A stretch of DNA of 64,000 bases, taken from Nitrosospira briensis (GTDB taxonomy: Bacteria > Pseudomonadota > Gammaproteobacteria > Burkholderiales > Nitrosomonadaceae). Positions 45,381 to 53,717 of the stretch are shown one piece after another. Every line of letters starts with the position of its first letter. Within the stretch, counting starts at the first letter, position 1. The stretch spans positions 1 to 64,000 of the forward strand of contig NZ_FOVJ01000004.1 of the NCBI RefSeq assembly GCF_900115125.1, written 5' to 3'. The notes beneath the pieces are model-generated. The model was not told where the DNA came from. It made no database searches and was given only the letters and a program-made list of their open reading frames with translations. The position numbers and the translations under genes were made by a program.

Positions 45381-46084
45381 CCAAAACCACTATCCTGGTG
45401 TGCCGCGATCCACGCGGTTCAAATTGGCAGCTCGGCCCGCTGTCCTCAACTCACGGCTCTGAGGCACTGATAGGGTGGAGACAAATTCCCGATCCGGTGG
45501 ATGACGGCGTGCCAACCGACGTCGCAATGGTAATGGCTCGAGCGTTTACTGCCGTCGCCCGTGTTACTTTCCTTTGTGCCCCCGAAATTAATGGGGTGAA
45601 GGATGGCTGGACACAGTCGGGTGAGGAATTTGTTCGCGCAATGCGGAAGCCGGGACTCGCCAGGGTTATCAGCCGGGTTATCGACCGTATTCCTCGTGAT
45701 GCGGCACTGGTGTCTACGCGGCGGCCAGAAACCGCGTTGCGTCTATTTGATGATCCGGCTTTCCCTTGGTGGATGCAAGGGCAAATCGTTTTGCTCTCTG
45801 CTCATGAAGCGGGGCCGCCCGAACTGGATTGTGAGTGCGCTATATCTCTTGTGGACAACGACGACTGGTCGAATCAGAAAGAAATTCTATCAGAGGCGGG
45901 AATACTGGGCATGGTGCGTCCCGGTGTCGATGGAGATGTTGCCGGTCTTTTCTCTCTAGTACCCTCTCTTGAGGCGGCGCTCCTCTCTACACTTGAAAAT
46001 GAAACGTCCCGTGCAGGCTTCGAATGGGCTGTATTGCCCGAGGATAAGTTTTGTGAATTCCTTGCGCATAGTCCCTCTCCTTGA
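45377..46084 (+). CDS. Hypothetical protein, candidate immunity partner
   Basis: 235 residues, start overlapping the upstream stop as ATGA. There is no signal peptide, clear membrane helix or recognised domain; the sequence is Asp/Glu- and Trp-containing and looks globular. Translational coupling to the membrane-active candidate effector suggests an immunity or chaperone role. A cytoplasmic location would be unusual for immunity against a pore-former, so a chaperone role is an equal possibility. Confidence 0.5.
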   Translation: MTKTTILVCRDPRGSNWQLGPLSSTHGSEALIGWRQIPDPVDDGVPTDVAMVMARAFTAVARVTFLCAPEINGVKDGWTQSGEEFVRAMRKPGLARVISRVIDRIPRDAALVSTRRPETALRLFDDPAFPWWMQGQIVLLSAHEAGPPELDCECAISLVDNDDWSNQKEILSEAGILGMVRPGVDGDVAGLFSLVPSLEAALLSTLENETSRAGFEWAVLPEDKFCEFLAHSPSP

Positions 46085-46152
46085 CTAAGATAAAAGCGTT
46101 GGAGCCCTGTTGATAGGGCTGCCGAAATGGTTTAACAGCGCTGGAGGCTTTG

Positions 46153-47754
46153 ATGGAAAAAATCGGGCGCTTCAAGGTTCTTGAAGAGCTGGGCAGGGGC
46201 GGCATGGCGGTCGTCTATAAAGCCCACGATCCCAACATCAACCGCTCGTTGGCTATCAAGGTCTTGCTGGAAGAACGCTGCGGCGACAAAGAATATCGCT
46301 CGCGATTTCTTGCAGAGGCAAAAGCTGCCGGTCTTCTATCCCATCCTAACATTGTCACAATCTATGACATAGGTGAGGTGAATGACCGGCCATACATTGT
46401 CATGGAACTCCTGGAAGGGGAATCTCTCGACCAATACATGAAGTCGGCGTCAAATCGCTCGATTCGGGATGACCTGGCTATTGGTATCCAGCTCGCGAAA
46501 GCGCTGGATTATGCCCATAGCAAAGGTATCATCCACCGCGACATCAAGCCGAGCAATATCATCCGTCTCAAAGGCGGCAACAATATAAAAATTACCGACT
46601 TTGGCATTGCTCGTGTCGAAGATCCCGAACTGACACGGCAAACGCAGATGGGCGAGGTGCTGGGAACGCCTCAGTACATGTCGCCTGAACAGGCACTCGG
46701 CCGCCATGTCGATAAACGCTCCGATCTTTATTCGGTTGGCGTTTTGCTCTACCAGCTAATGACCGGAAAAAAACCTTTCGATGGCAGCACGATCGCTACC
46801 CTGCTGCTGCAAATCACCACAACCGAACCGGTACCGGTCGACCAGATTGTTCCCGGTATTCCACGATCGGTGAAATTGATCGTTGAGCGGTTGCTAAAGA
46901 AGGACCCGGACAAGCGATTTCAAAACGGCAAGGATCTGGCTGACGCGCTGGTTGATGCTCTCGAGGAATTGCGCGAGAACGAGGCGGAACGCGCGAAGCC
47001 TAAAGGATTATCCATTCGCGTCAAATGGACCTTCATAATGTCGGTGATCGTTTCGATCACCATGATCATTGGGGCTACATGGTTATACAAGCGACAGTAT
47101 GCCAGCATCGTACAGCAGGCCACGGAATATGGCAGTTCCATGGTTCGTTTCATGGCATCGGAGAGCGCAGAGAAAGTTTTCAATGAAGATTGGATTTTTC
47201 TTGAAGTGTTCATTCAGGATGCAATGGTTGGCCAGCGGTTCAGTTACCTGGATCTGGTGGATAGTAACGGCATAATCAGGGGAAGTAGTGTTTCCGGGAG
47301 AATCGGGCAACCACATCAGGAAATAGATAATGGCGAACTGATCGCCAGCATTGGGGATGTTTCCATACAGCGCTACGACGCACCGAATTTATCTTCTGTG
47401 ATGGACTTTGATTCGCCGATCGTATTTCGTGGCAAAGCCATAGGTCGCATTCATCTGGGCATGCATTGGGACCCCTTGGAAGAATTAAGCCGGCAGATCG
47501 TCTTTACCATGCTGTTGCTCATGCTGGTAACCGTTGCAGCGGCATCTGTCGTGGCCTATGCGCTCGCGAGTGCAATTTCCAATCCGATCCGGACATTGGG
47601 CAGATCATTTGGAGAAATCAAGAAAGGGAATCTGGGTTATAGAATCGCACAGGCAAGAAAGGACGAGTTTGGCGAACTCTTCCAATCGTTTGATGAGATG
47701 GTGGAAACGCTGCAGAAGAACAGCGAGAACGCCATCAACGAGCAAAAGAAATAG
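46153..47754 (+). CDS. Transmembrane Ser/Thr protein kinase with periplasmic sensor and HAMP domain
   Basis: 533 residues from the ATG at 46153. About residues 6-270 are a Hanks-type kinase: GRGGMAVVYKAHD loop, AIK lysine, HRDIKPSN catalytic loop, ITDFG, and GTPQYMSPEQ activation segment. A membrane helix (FIMSVIVSITMIIGATWLY), an extracytoplasmic stretch of about 150 residues that resembles a Cache-type sensor, a second helix (MLLLMLVTVAAASVVAYAL) and a HAMP domain (IKKGNLGYRIAQARKDEFGEL) follow. The kinase lies N-terminal in the cytoplasm, and the HAMP returns to the cytoplasm. It could feed external signals into T6SS or envelope control; this is inference from context. Confidence 0.88.
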   Translation: MEKIGRFKVLEELGRGGMAVVYKAHDPNINRSLAIKVLLEERCGDKEYRSRFLAEAKAAGLLSHPNIVTIYDIGEVNDRPYIVMELLEGESLDQYMKSASNRSIRDDLAIGIQLAKALDYAHSKGIIHRDIKPSNIIRLKGGNNIKITDFGIARVEDPELTRQTQMGEVLGTPQYMSPEQALGRHVDKRSDLYSVGVLLYQLMTGKKPFDGSTIATLLLQITTTEPVPVDQIVPGIPRSVKLIVERLLKKDPDKRFQNGKDLADALVDALEELRENEAERAKPKGLSIRVKWTFIMSVIVSITMIIGATWLYKRQYASIVQQATEYGSSMVRFMASESAEKVFNEDWIFLEVFIQDAMVGQRFSYLDLVDSNGIIRGSSVSGRIGQPHQEIDNGELIASIGDVSIQRYDAPNLSSVMDFDSPIVFRGKAIGRIHLGMHWDPLEELSRQIVFTMLLLMLVTVAAASVVAYALASAISNPIRTLGRSFGEIKKGNLGYRIAQARKDEFGELFQSFDEMVETLQKNSENAINEQKK

Positions 47755-47922
47755 CGGTTAAGCGCCCGTTCGTTGAACGATAGGCAAAGGCTGAAGTTGC
47801 AGCGGGTGCTGATTGAGGATTCTATCAACCATCCGGCATAAACTGCCGGCTCGTTTATTTATTGATGGGTTGCGCTATGCTTAGCCATCCTGCCTGAAAC
47901 ACTTATAGCGCCGTTAAAAATA

Positions 47923-48945
47923 ATGGCAAAAAAAGCATTATCGGTTTTGACGGGTGTACCCCGCATTTATCTGGCATTTCTTCCGCTTATTGTTTTGGCT
48001 GGATGTGCCTCAGTGCCGCAGGGTACCATTACCGAAAAACTTCGCATTATCAGCGGAGAGGAATATGTGGTACATACCGCGGAAACTGGCGACACATGGG
48101 CTGGGCTGGCCGACACCTATCTGAAAGATAAAAGCAAGGACTGGCTAATAGCCGATTTCAATAAAACCGGTGAAGTCATGCCGGGTCAACAAATCGTCAT
48201 CCCCCTCGTCCATCCCAATCCTGTGGGTGTTTACCCATCGGGCTATCAGAGCGTGACGATTCTGTGTTATCACCGGTTTGGCCCGAATAAATCCAGAATG
48301 GTCATTACGCCTGAGGATTTCGAAACTCAAATGGCGTATCTCCAGAAGAACGGATACCGGGTGATTCCTCTTTCAAGCATTCATTCCTTTTTAAAGGGGG
48401 AAGCCGCTCTCCCGCAGCGCGCGGTGGTGATAACGATAGACGACGGTTATCGTTCTTCATACAAGTTTGCCTACCCTATTCTCAAGAAATACAACTTCCC
48501 CGCCACGCTGTTCATTTATTCGGATTTCATAGGCTCGGGCGACGCATTGGGCTGGAATGAGATCAAGGAGATGGTTCGTTCCGATCTCGTCGATATCCAG
48601 CCTCATTCAAAAACACATGCCTCCATGACTAAGCGTTGGGCGGACGAAAGCGCTGAGGCCTATCGCCATAGAGTGGCTGAGGAAATCCGGATTCCCGGCC
48701 AGCAAATGAAAAAAATGCTTGGCTTGCCTTTGCATACTTTCGCCTATCCGTTCGGGGACGCGAACGAATTTCTTGTGTCACAACTCAAAAGCGCCGGGTA
48801 CAAAGCGGGAGTTACCGTGCAGGCGGGAGGTAATCCTTCTTTTGCCTATCCATTCAGACTCAGAAGAACCATGATTTACGGAGACCGGGACATGGGCGCC
48901 TTCATCAGGAGTTTGCGGGTATTTACCCCGGAAAACTTGAAATGA
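47923..48945 (+). CDS. Lipoprotein with LysM and polysaccharide deacetylase (NodB) domains
   Basis: 340 residues. A lipoprotein signal ends in LAGC. A LysM-like carbohydrate-binding domain (YVVHTAETGDTWAGLADTYL, then MPGQQIVIPL) covers about residues 45-95. The NodB domain has the metal/catalytic Asp pair in TIDDGYRSS and the His motif HSKTHASM. It would deacetylate a cell-wall or exopolysaccharide sugar in the periplasm or outer membrane. The next gene overlaps by four bases and encodes a small TPR lipoprotein, so the two probably work together. Confidence 0.88.
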   Translation: MAKKALSVLTGVPRIYLAFLPLIVLAGCASVPQGTITEKLRIISGEEYVVHTAETGDTWAGLADTYLKDKSKDWLIADFNKTGEVMPGQQIVIPLVHPNPVGVYPSGYQSVTILCYHRFGPNKSRMVITPEDFETQMAYLQKNGYRVIPLSSIHSFLKGEAALPQRAVVITIDDGYRSSYKFAYPILKKYNFPATLFIYSDFIGSGDALGWNEIKEMVRSDLVDIQPHSKTHASMTKRWADESAEAYRHRVAEEIRIPGQQMKKMLGLPLHTFAYPFGDANEFLVSQLKSAGYKAGVTVQAGGNPSFAYPFRLRRTMIYGDRDMGAFIRSLRVFTPENLK

Positions 48946-49397
48946 TCTGTTCCCTGTCACTTCTGTTATCCCGCGGTAGCTTTGCCTCGCTCGTTGCCAT
49001 TGTGGTGGTGGGTTTGAGCGGTTGTGTTCAGCCATCCGCGCGGCTTTCGCCCGAGCCAATTTCCACGACTGTCAATAGGGAAAAACTTGCCCTGGATTTA
49101 CAAGAGAGAGGAGAGTTGGCGGAAGCCCTTATCCAATGGACAATACTTTCCACAATCGAGCCAGCAAACCGCGATTATGAAAATAGGGTAACCAGAACGA
49201 AGCAGCTGATTGATAACAAGTCGAAATCCCTCATGCTCGACGGCATGTTCAACCTGCGCCGGGGAGCACGTGAGGCGGCAAGGCTATCCTTTCTGAAGGT
49301 ACTTGCATTGAATCCAAGGAATAAGGAAGCGCTTGAGCATCTGCGTCAACTTGCAATGCCGCCTTCGACCGAGAGCAAGAACGGCGGCAAGTCCTAG
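48942..49397 (+). CDS. Small TPR-type lipoprotein
   Basis: 151 residues, start overlapping the deacetylase stop (ATGA). The lipobox LSGC follows a hydrophobic signal. Two TPR-like helical repeats are visible (LQERGELAEALIQWTILSTIEP and ARLSFLKVLALNPRNKEALEHL). It is probably a scaffold partner of the deacetylase in the envelope. Confidence 0.75.
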   Translation: MICSLSLLLSRGSFASLVAIVVVGLSGCVQPSARLSPEPISTTVNREKLALDLQERGELAEALIQWTILSTIEPANRDYENRVTRTKQLIDNKSKSLMLDGMFNLRRGAREAARLSFLKVLALNPRNKEALEHLRQLAMPPSTESKNGGKS

Positions 49398-49550
49398 GCC
49401 TTCGTAGAAAAAATGCGATGTAAAGAAGAAACGCGAGGCAATGAAGGAGGCCCCCGCAGCCCGATTGGACAATATGCTTGAGTTGTTTCCGAATTGGATG
49501 TGAAAGGTGAAGTACCTCCAGCGCTACATTTTTATAGCTTGATGTCACAT

Positions 49551-50666
49551 TTATGGGCGCGGGTTGCGCGACTGTTCCTCCCGATCCAGAATTGCCCGGA
49601 TTTCAGCACGGTTTGCCTTCGCCAACTCATGATTAGGCTCGATTTCGAGTAGTTTGTCGAGGCTATCAAGCGCTTCGCTGAAGTTCTGGCGTCTTCGGGC
49701 TCGCACAGAGTCCGCATAGTAAGTTTCCACCACCTGAGGTTTTATTTTTTTCAGAGCCGCCTTCGCGCGCGCATGCTCCGGTTCCAGCTTTAATGTCCTT
49801 GCATAAGCGGTATAAGCTTTGGCAAGATCTCCGTCGTTTACCCACTGATTACCCTCCCTATAGGCCTGCTCGGCATCCCCTGACGCTTCTGTTTGTTCAA
49901 GTTGTCTTTTCAAACGCTCGTCAGCGGGATATGTGCTCGAGGCCTTGGACAAAAGCTTTTTTGCCGCTGCAAACTGACCGGAGTCGGTCATTTTTTTTGC
50001 ATGGCCCGCGTAAACTGTAGCCAGCAAATCATCCACCTCGCCACTAGCCTCTCCCTCCATTCTGAGTTGCTCCAGAATACGGGCGGAATCCGCAAATCGG
50101 CCCTTGGCATATAAGGCTTTGGCTTCCGATAATCTCAGGTTAGAGGTTTCCGGCGCAGCAGGCTGCTCAACAGGGGAGGGCATCCTGTCTGGGGGAGGTT
50201 TTTTCCCCGGGACCTTTATGGATCGGCCCGCCTCCAGATCATCGGACATGATAATGTCATTATACCTGGCGAGTATGTAGAATTTGAACGGATCACCTAG
50301 AAAACGTCTTGCGATCAGCGAGAGCGTCTCACCCTGCTGTACCTCATAGGAGAAGTATTCCTTACCCAGCATTTCAACGGGATCCGCATCGATTTGCGAC
50401 AGCAAACTTGATGCATATTTGTGATTGGGTTCCAGCACGAGCACCTGCTCCAGCAAGGGTCTGGCTTTTTGCCCTTCGCCATGCTGAAGTGCGTCGACGC
50501 CTTGACGGAATAATTCTTTCGCAGTGCCTTGCGGCACGATAACTACTGGGACCGGTGCCGATTCGGGTTCCACCGGCGGTGGCGCGGGTTGTAATACCGG
50601 TGCCAAAGCGCAACCGCTGAGACCTGCACACAGTAGAACGGCATGATAAGCACTAAGGGGTCGCAT
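49551..50666 (-). CDS. LysM- and TPR-containing lipoprotein
   Basis: 371 residues on the minus strand. The signal ends in LSGC. One TPR, then a LysM domain (YEVQQGETLSLIARRFLG, then DLEAGRSIKVPG), then several TPRs in the second half (YREGNQWVNDGDLAKAYTAYARTLKLEPEH) are visible. The same LysM/TPR ingredients occur in the two plus-strand genes just before it, so the three form an envelope group despite opposite orientation. Likely role: peptidoglycan- or polysaccharide-bound scaffold. Confidence 0.8.
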   Translation of the reverse strand: MRPLSAYHAVLLCAGLSGCALAPVLQPAPPPVEPESAPVPVVIVPQGTAKELFRQGVDALQHGEGQKARPLLEQVLVLEPNHKYASSLLSQIDADPVEMLGKEYFSYEVQQGETLSLIARRFLGDPFKFYILARYNDIIMSDDLEAGRSIKVPGKKPPPDRMPSPVEQPAAPETSNLRLSEAKALYAKGRFADSARILEQLRMEGEASGEVDDLLATVYAGHAKKMTDSGQFAAAKKLLSKASSTYPADERLKRQLEQTEASGDAEQAYREGNQWVNDGDLAKAYTAYARTLKLEPEHARAKAALKKIKPQVVETYYADSVRARRRQNFSEALDSLDKLLEIEPNHELAKANRAEIRAILDREEQSRNPRP

Positions 50667-50773
50667 AACTGGTCCGATTCAAGCTCATGGACATATTTAT
50701 TTTGCCTTTTTATACCTGCCTTGTGGTTATGAAGGTTTGCCTCTTTCCTCTTTCTTTCCTCTATTCAACGTAT

Positions 50774-51550
50774 TTACTGTAGTGATGGTTTTTCCTGGCC
50801 AGTTTCCAATGCAGCAGCCAGCCGATCCTTGAAGGGGTCGCCCAACTTCGCGACGTCTTCCACATTGATCAGTTCCTCAAAAGCATCTTTGCCGGATAAT
50901 TCCGTGCTTTCAATGACCACGGCATTCGGCGGGAGGCTCGTGGAAATGGAAGATGTAATATAAATGACCGGCAGTGCGCCAAAGCCGGGTAGTTGACAGG
51001 ATGCGAGTGGATAGTGCAGTGTATTCAGTATGTTGATGATCCCTGGTTGCCTGGAAATGACAATATGCATGGCCAGATAATGCAAGACAAATTGCTGCAG
51101 CTCTCCATCGTTCCGGTTGCGGTTTGCCAGCAGCTCCTTCAACTGGCGAAGAGAGTAGCCCGCGTAAGTAACCATCGACTTGAAGGGGGAAGTCACCGTT
51201 ATGGTCCTTGTCGCCCCATCCGATGTCGCAATATGCCGATATTCCCATGGCGCCAGTTCGATTGAAGATGTCATTTGCATGAGAGGGGAATTCAGCTCCC
51301 TGGGCAGATAAAAAGGCGCTACGGTTGCGATGTTTTCATAAAGCGCTTTCAGCTCCTTGAAGGCCTGTTCAGAACCTTTGACTATTTCTTTTCCGCTCCC
51401 CTGTATATGTTCCCCGAATATGCCACGTGGGCGAAATAGAGGAGCGAGACTTGCAATATACTCCTGCATCTGTCCATTGATAATGTCACCCGCCGTCCTG
51501 GTCAGTTTTCGTAGAGTGAGGAGTTTTTGCGTCGTGTAGTCTTCTTCCAT
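50774..51550 (-). CDS. Protein of unknown function
   Basis: 258 residues from the ATG at 51550, with TAGGAAC upstream; a TTG eight codons earlier is the alternative start. There is no signal peptide or membrane helix and no domain I recognise. The composition is ordinary, with a helical N-terminus (TTQKLLTLRKLTRTAGDIIN) and a mixed C-terminal half (PVIYITSSISTSLPPNAVVI). It is divergent from the two-partner secretion pair and shares the same upstream gap with it, so it might be regulated with it. Confidence 0.7.
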   Translation of the reverse strand: MEEDYTTQKLLTLRKLTRTAGDIINGQMQEYIASLAPLFRPRGIFGEHIQGSGKEIVKGSEQAFKELKALYENIATVAPFYLPRELNSPLMQMTSSIELAPWEYRHIATSDGATRTITVTSPFKSMVTYAGYSLRQLKELLANRNRNDGELQQFVLHYLAMHIVISRQPGIINILNTLHYPLASCQLPGFGALPVIYITSSISTSLPPNAVVIESTELSGKDAFEELINVEDVAKLGDPFKDRLAAALETGQEKPSLQ

Positions 51551-51856
51551 TGAAGTTCCTAATGTACCGTTCAAGGTGTTCCGAAAAGCATACGGAGTTT
51601 TTAAACGGATTTTGTTAATCTAGGAATATCTACTCTCATGGATGGATAGTAAGCTGATTCAATGCGCTAATCCAGCGTAAGATGATGCACGGGCTGATCG
51701 GTTTTTTTGTTTATCGATAGAACAGCCCTCTCTCCCATCATTATCGAAGAAAGCCGCGGGTTAGCCTTACGCCCGCGTTTTCGAACGCCTATCATCTTCC
51801 GATGATAGGCGGCTGGCGGTGGTTTCATCGGAAGTTCCCCAATAAATAAAAAAAAT

Positions 51857-51884
51857 TTGATTTTCTTATGCCGTGATCTATACT
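51857..51884 (+). promoter_or_regulatory. Sigma-70-like promoter of the two-partner secretion operon
   Basis: TTGATT and TATACT are separated by 16 bases in an AT-rich stretch, about 160 bases upstream of the tpsB start. Both hexamers are close to consensus. Confidence 0.5.
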
Positions 51885-52001
51885 TTGTCGACCAACCTTA
51901 CATAGTCTGTGAAAGAAGCTATTTCATCCGCTGGTAAGTAAAGGCGCTGGCATGCTTGATTCCGATAAGAAAGATCGTTTCTTTGATTGGCTATGTGTCT
52001 T

Positions 52002-52020
52002 GGTAACGTTTAACGTTACC
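52002..52020. promoter_or_regulatory. Perfect palindrome GGTAACGTT-T-AACGTTACC, candidate operator
   Basis: Nine-base arms match without error around a single central base. It lies 25 bases upstream of the tpsB ATG and downstream of the predicted promoter, so a repressor bound here could block elongation, or an RNA hairpin could mask the ribosome site. Confidence 0.5.
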
Positions 52021-52045
52021 AGTGTTAAGGGTGGGCAGGCAAAAA

Positions 52046-53710
52046 ATGAGTTATCCGATGAGGTCCGGATGTATCGCAAAGGGCGTTGCCCTTTCGTTGT
52101 TTTTGACTTTGAGTTGGGCGGGCTACGCGTCAGCACAAACTCAAACACCGGCGCCCGAGCCATCCCCTCAAGTTCAATATTTTCCCGTTAAAACAGTACT
52201 GATTCAGGGCAATACTCTCCTGCCGGAAGGAGAACTAGCAGCGCTGGTCAACCATTTGCCGGGTGATAGAAGGACCCTGGACGACTTCAAGGCGGGCGCT
52301 GCGGCGATACAGCAAGCGTACCGCAAGGCGGGATACGGGGGCGTGGTCGCCTTCGTCCCCGAGCAGGAATTGCACAACGGAGAGATTGTCATCCGCGTGA
52401 TGGAGGGCAAAGTCGCCGCGATAGAGGTAACCGACAACGAGCGGTATGACGAGGCCAATATCCGGCGTAGTCTGCCTCACCTGAGAGAGGGCGAAACCCC
52501 GCTCATTCGGGCAATTGACCGGGATATACAGTTAAGCAACGAGAATCCTGCAAAGGAGTTGCGAGTCACGCTTGCAGCCGGGGCAAAACCCGGAGACGTG
52601 GACGCGAAAGTCAGAGTAATCGAGGAAAAGCCGATACGCGTTCTGCTTGGTCTCGACAGTTCAGGCACGCCTTCGACGAGCCGATTTCGTGCAAACATCG
52701 GCTTTCAGCATGCCAATATGTGGAACCGCGATCATATTGGCACCTTCCAGTTTCAAACTTCTCCGACCAACCCGGATCAAGTACACGTTTACAGTGTTGG
52801 TTACCGGGTGCCTTTATACAATCACTCTGCTGCGATTGACGCTTTCTTTGCGCATTCGAATGTAAATAATGTCTCTACGACCACGCCCGCGGGTCCGCTA
52901 GGGTTTACCGGCAGTGGCGATGTAGGCGGCTTTCGCGCACATCGGTATCTTACCCGCATCGGTGAATATGATCACCGCGTTACCCTGGGGTGGGACTGGC
53001 GTCACTATAACAATAACTGCTCCATCGGTAACTTTGGCTCCGCGGGCTGCGGGCCTGCCGCTGCCGACGTGACCTTGATGCCACTCAGTCTCGGCTATAC
53101 GGGTCAGGTTCAGGGGCCGAGGCTATCGTGGGGATTTAACACCACGGTATCAGGCAATGTAGGCGGAAGCAGCGAACGGGAATTCGGCCTGGCGCGCCAG
53201 TGGGCGGATAAACATTATACTGTCTGGCGTTTTTTTGGCTTCGGCAACCTCTCGCTCCCCGCGGGTTTCGGCCTTGCAGGGCGGGTAGCCGCACAATATA
53301 GTCCCGATGCGCTTGTCCCGGGGGAGCAGCTCGGCATAGGCGGCGCGGGCAGTGCGCTGGGTGGGGTCATCAGTGTGCGCGGCTATCGTGAAAGGGAAGT
53401 TGTGGGTGATTTCGGCACTTTTTTCAATCTGGAAGCCCTTGGTCCCGATGCGGGCACGTTTATCAACCTGAGGGGTTTTCACGTTCGGCCGCTTGTTTTC
53501 TTTGATTTTGGCTGGGTAGGCAATAACAACAATGCGCGCTGCATGATAAACGACACATCCTGCTCGCTCGCTGGTGTGGGGGGTGGCCTTCGCCTGGGTT
53601 ACGGCAAAAGGTTCGCCGCCCGGCTCGATCTTGGCCATGCGCTTGAGGATGGAAACCAGAAATCTGCGGGTACCACTCGCGGACACATGACTGTTAATTT
53701 TTCCTTTTGA
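52046..53710 (+). CDS. Two-partner secretion outer-membrane transporter (FhaC/ShlB family, TpsB)
   Basis: 554 residues from the ATG at 52046, giving a signal peptide that ends YASAQT; a GTG eight codons upstream is possible. Two POTRA-like regions follow (YFPVKTVLIQGNTLLPEGEL, then IRVMEGKVAAIEV), then the 16-strand barrel with the conserved GVISVRGYREREVVGD motif (VRGY loop). It exports the large exoprotein encoded next, seven bases downstream. The final residue is Phe, as in most outer-membrane beta barrels. Confidence 0.93.
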   Translation: MSYPMRSGCIAKGVALSLFLTLSWAGYASAQTQTPAPEPSPQVQYFPVKTVLIQGNTLLPEGELAALVNHLPGDRRTLDDFKAGAAAIQQAYRKAGYGGVVAFVPEQELHNGEIVIRVMEGKVAAIEVTDNERYDEANIRRSLPHLREGETPLIRAIDRDIQLSNENPAKELRVTLAAGAKPGDVDAKVRVIEEKPIRVLLGLDSSGTPSTSRFRANIGFQHANMWNRDHIGTFQFQTSPTNPDQVHVYSVGYRVPLYNHSAAIDAFFAHSNVNNVSTTTPAGPLGFTGSGDVGGFRAHRYLTRIGEYDHRVTLGWDWRHYNNNCSIGNFGSAGCGPAAADVTLMPLSLGYTGQVQGPRLSWGFNTTVSGNVGGSSEREFGLARQWADKHYTVWRFFGFGNLSLPAGFGLAGRVAAQYSPDALVPGEQLGIGGAGSALGGVISVRGYREREVVGDFGTFFNLEALGPDAGTFINLRGFHVRPLVFFDFGWVGNNNNARCMINDTSCSLAGVGGGLRLGYGKRFAARLDLGHALEDGNQKSAGTTRGHMTVNFSF

Positions 53711-53717
53711 GACGATC

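Larger units (their letters stand above)
51551..52045. other. Divergent regulatory gap between the unknown gene and the TPS pair
   Basis: No gene. It contains a perfect 11-bp stem hairpin with loop ttcc at 51786-51811 (cgcctatcatc/gatgataggcg), a shorter cgcggg/cccgcg inverted repeat around 51755-51780, a sigma-70-like promoter, and a perfect palindrome just before the tpsB start. The hairpin lacks a T-tract. Confidence 0.6.

Noticed and set aside
46103-46119. Small agccct/agggct hairpin before the first kinase gene considered as a terminator
   Set aside because: Only six base pairs and no T-tract; too weak to call.
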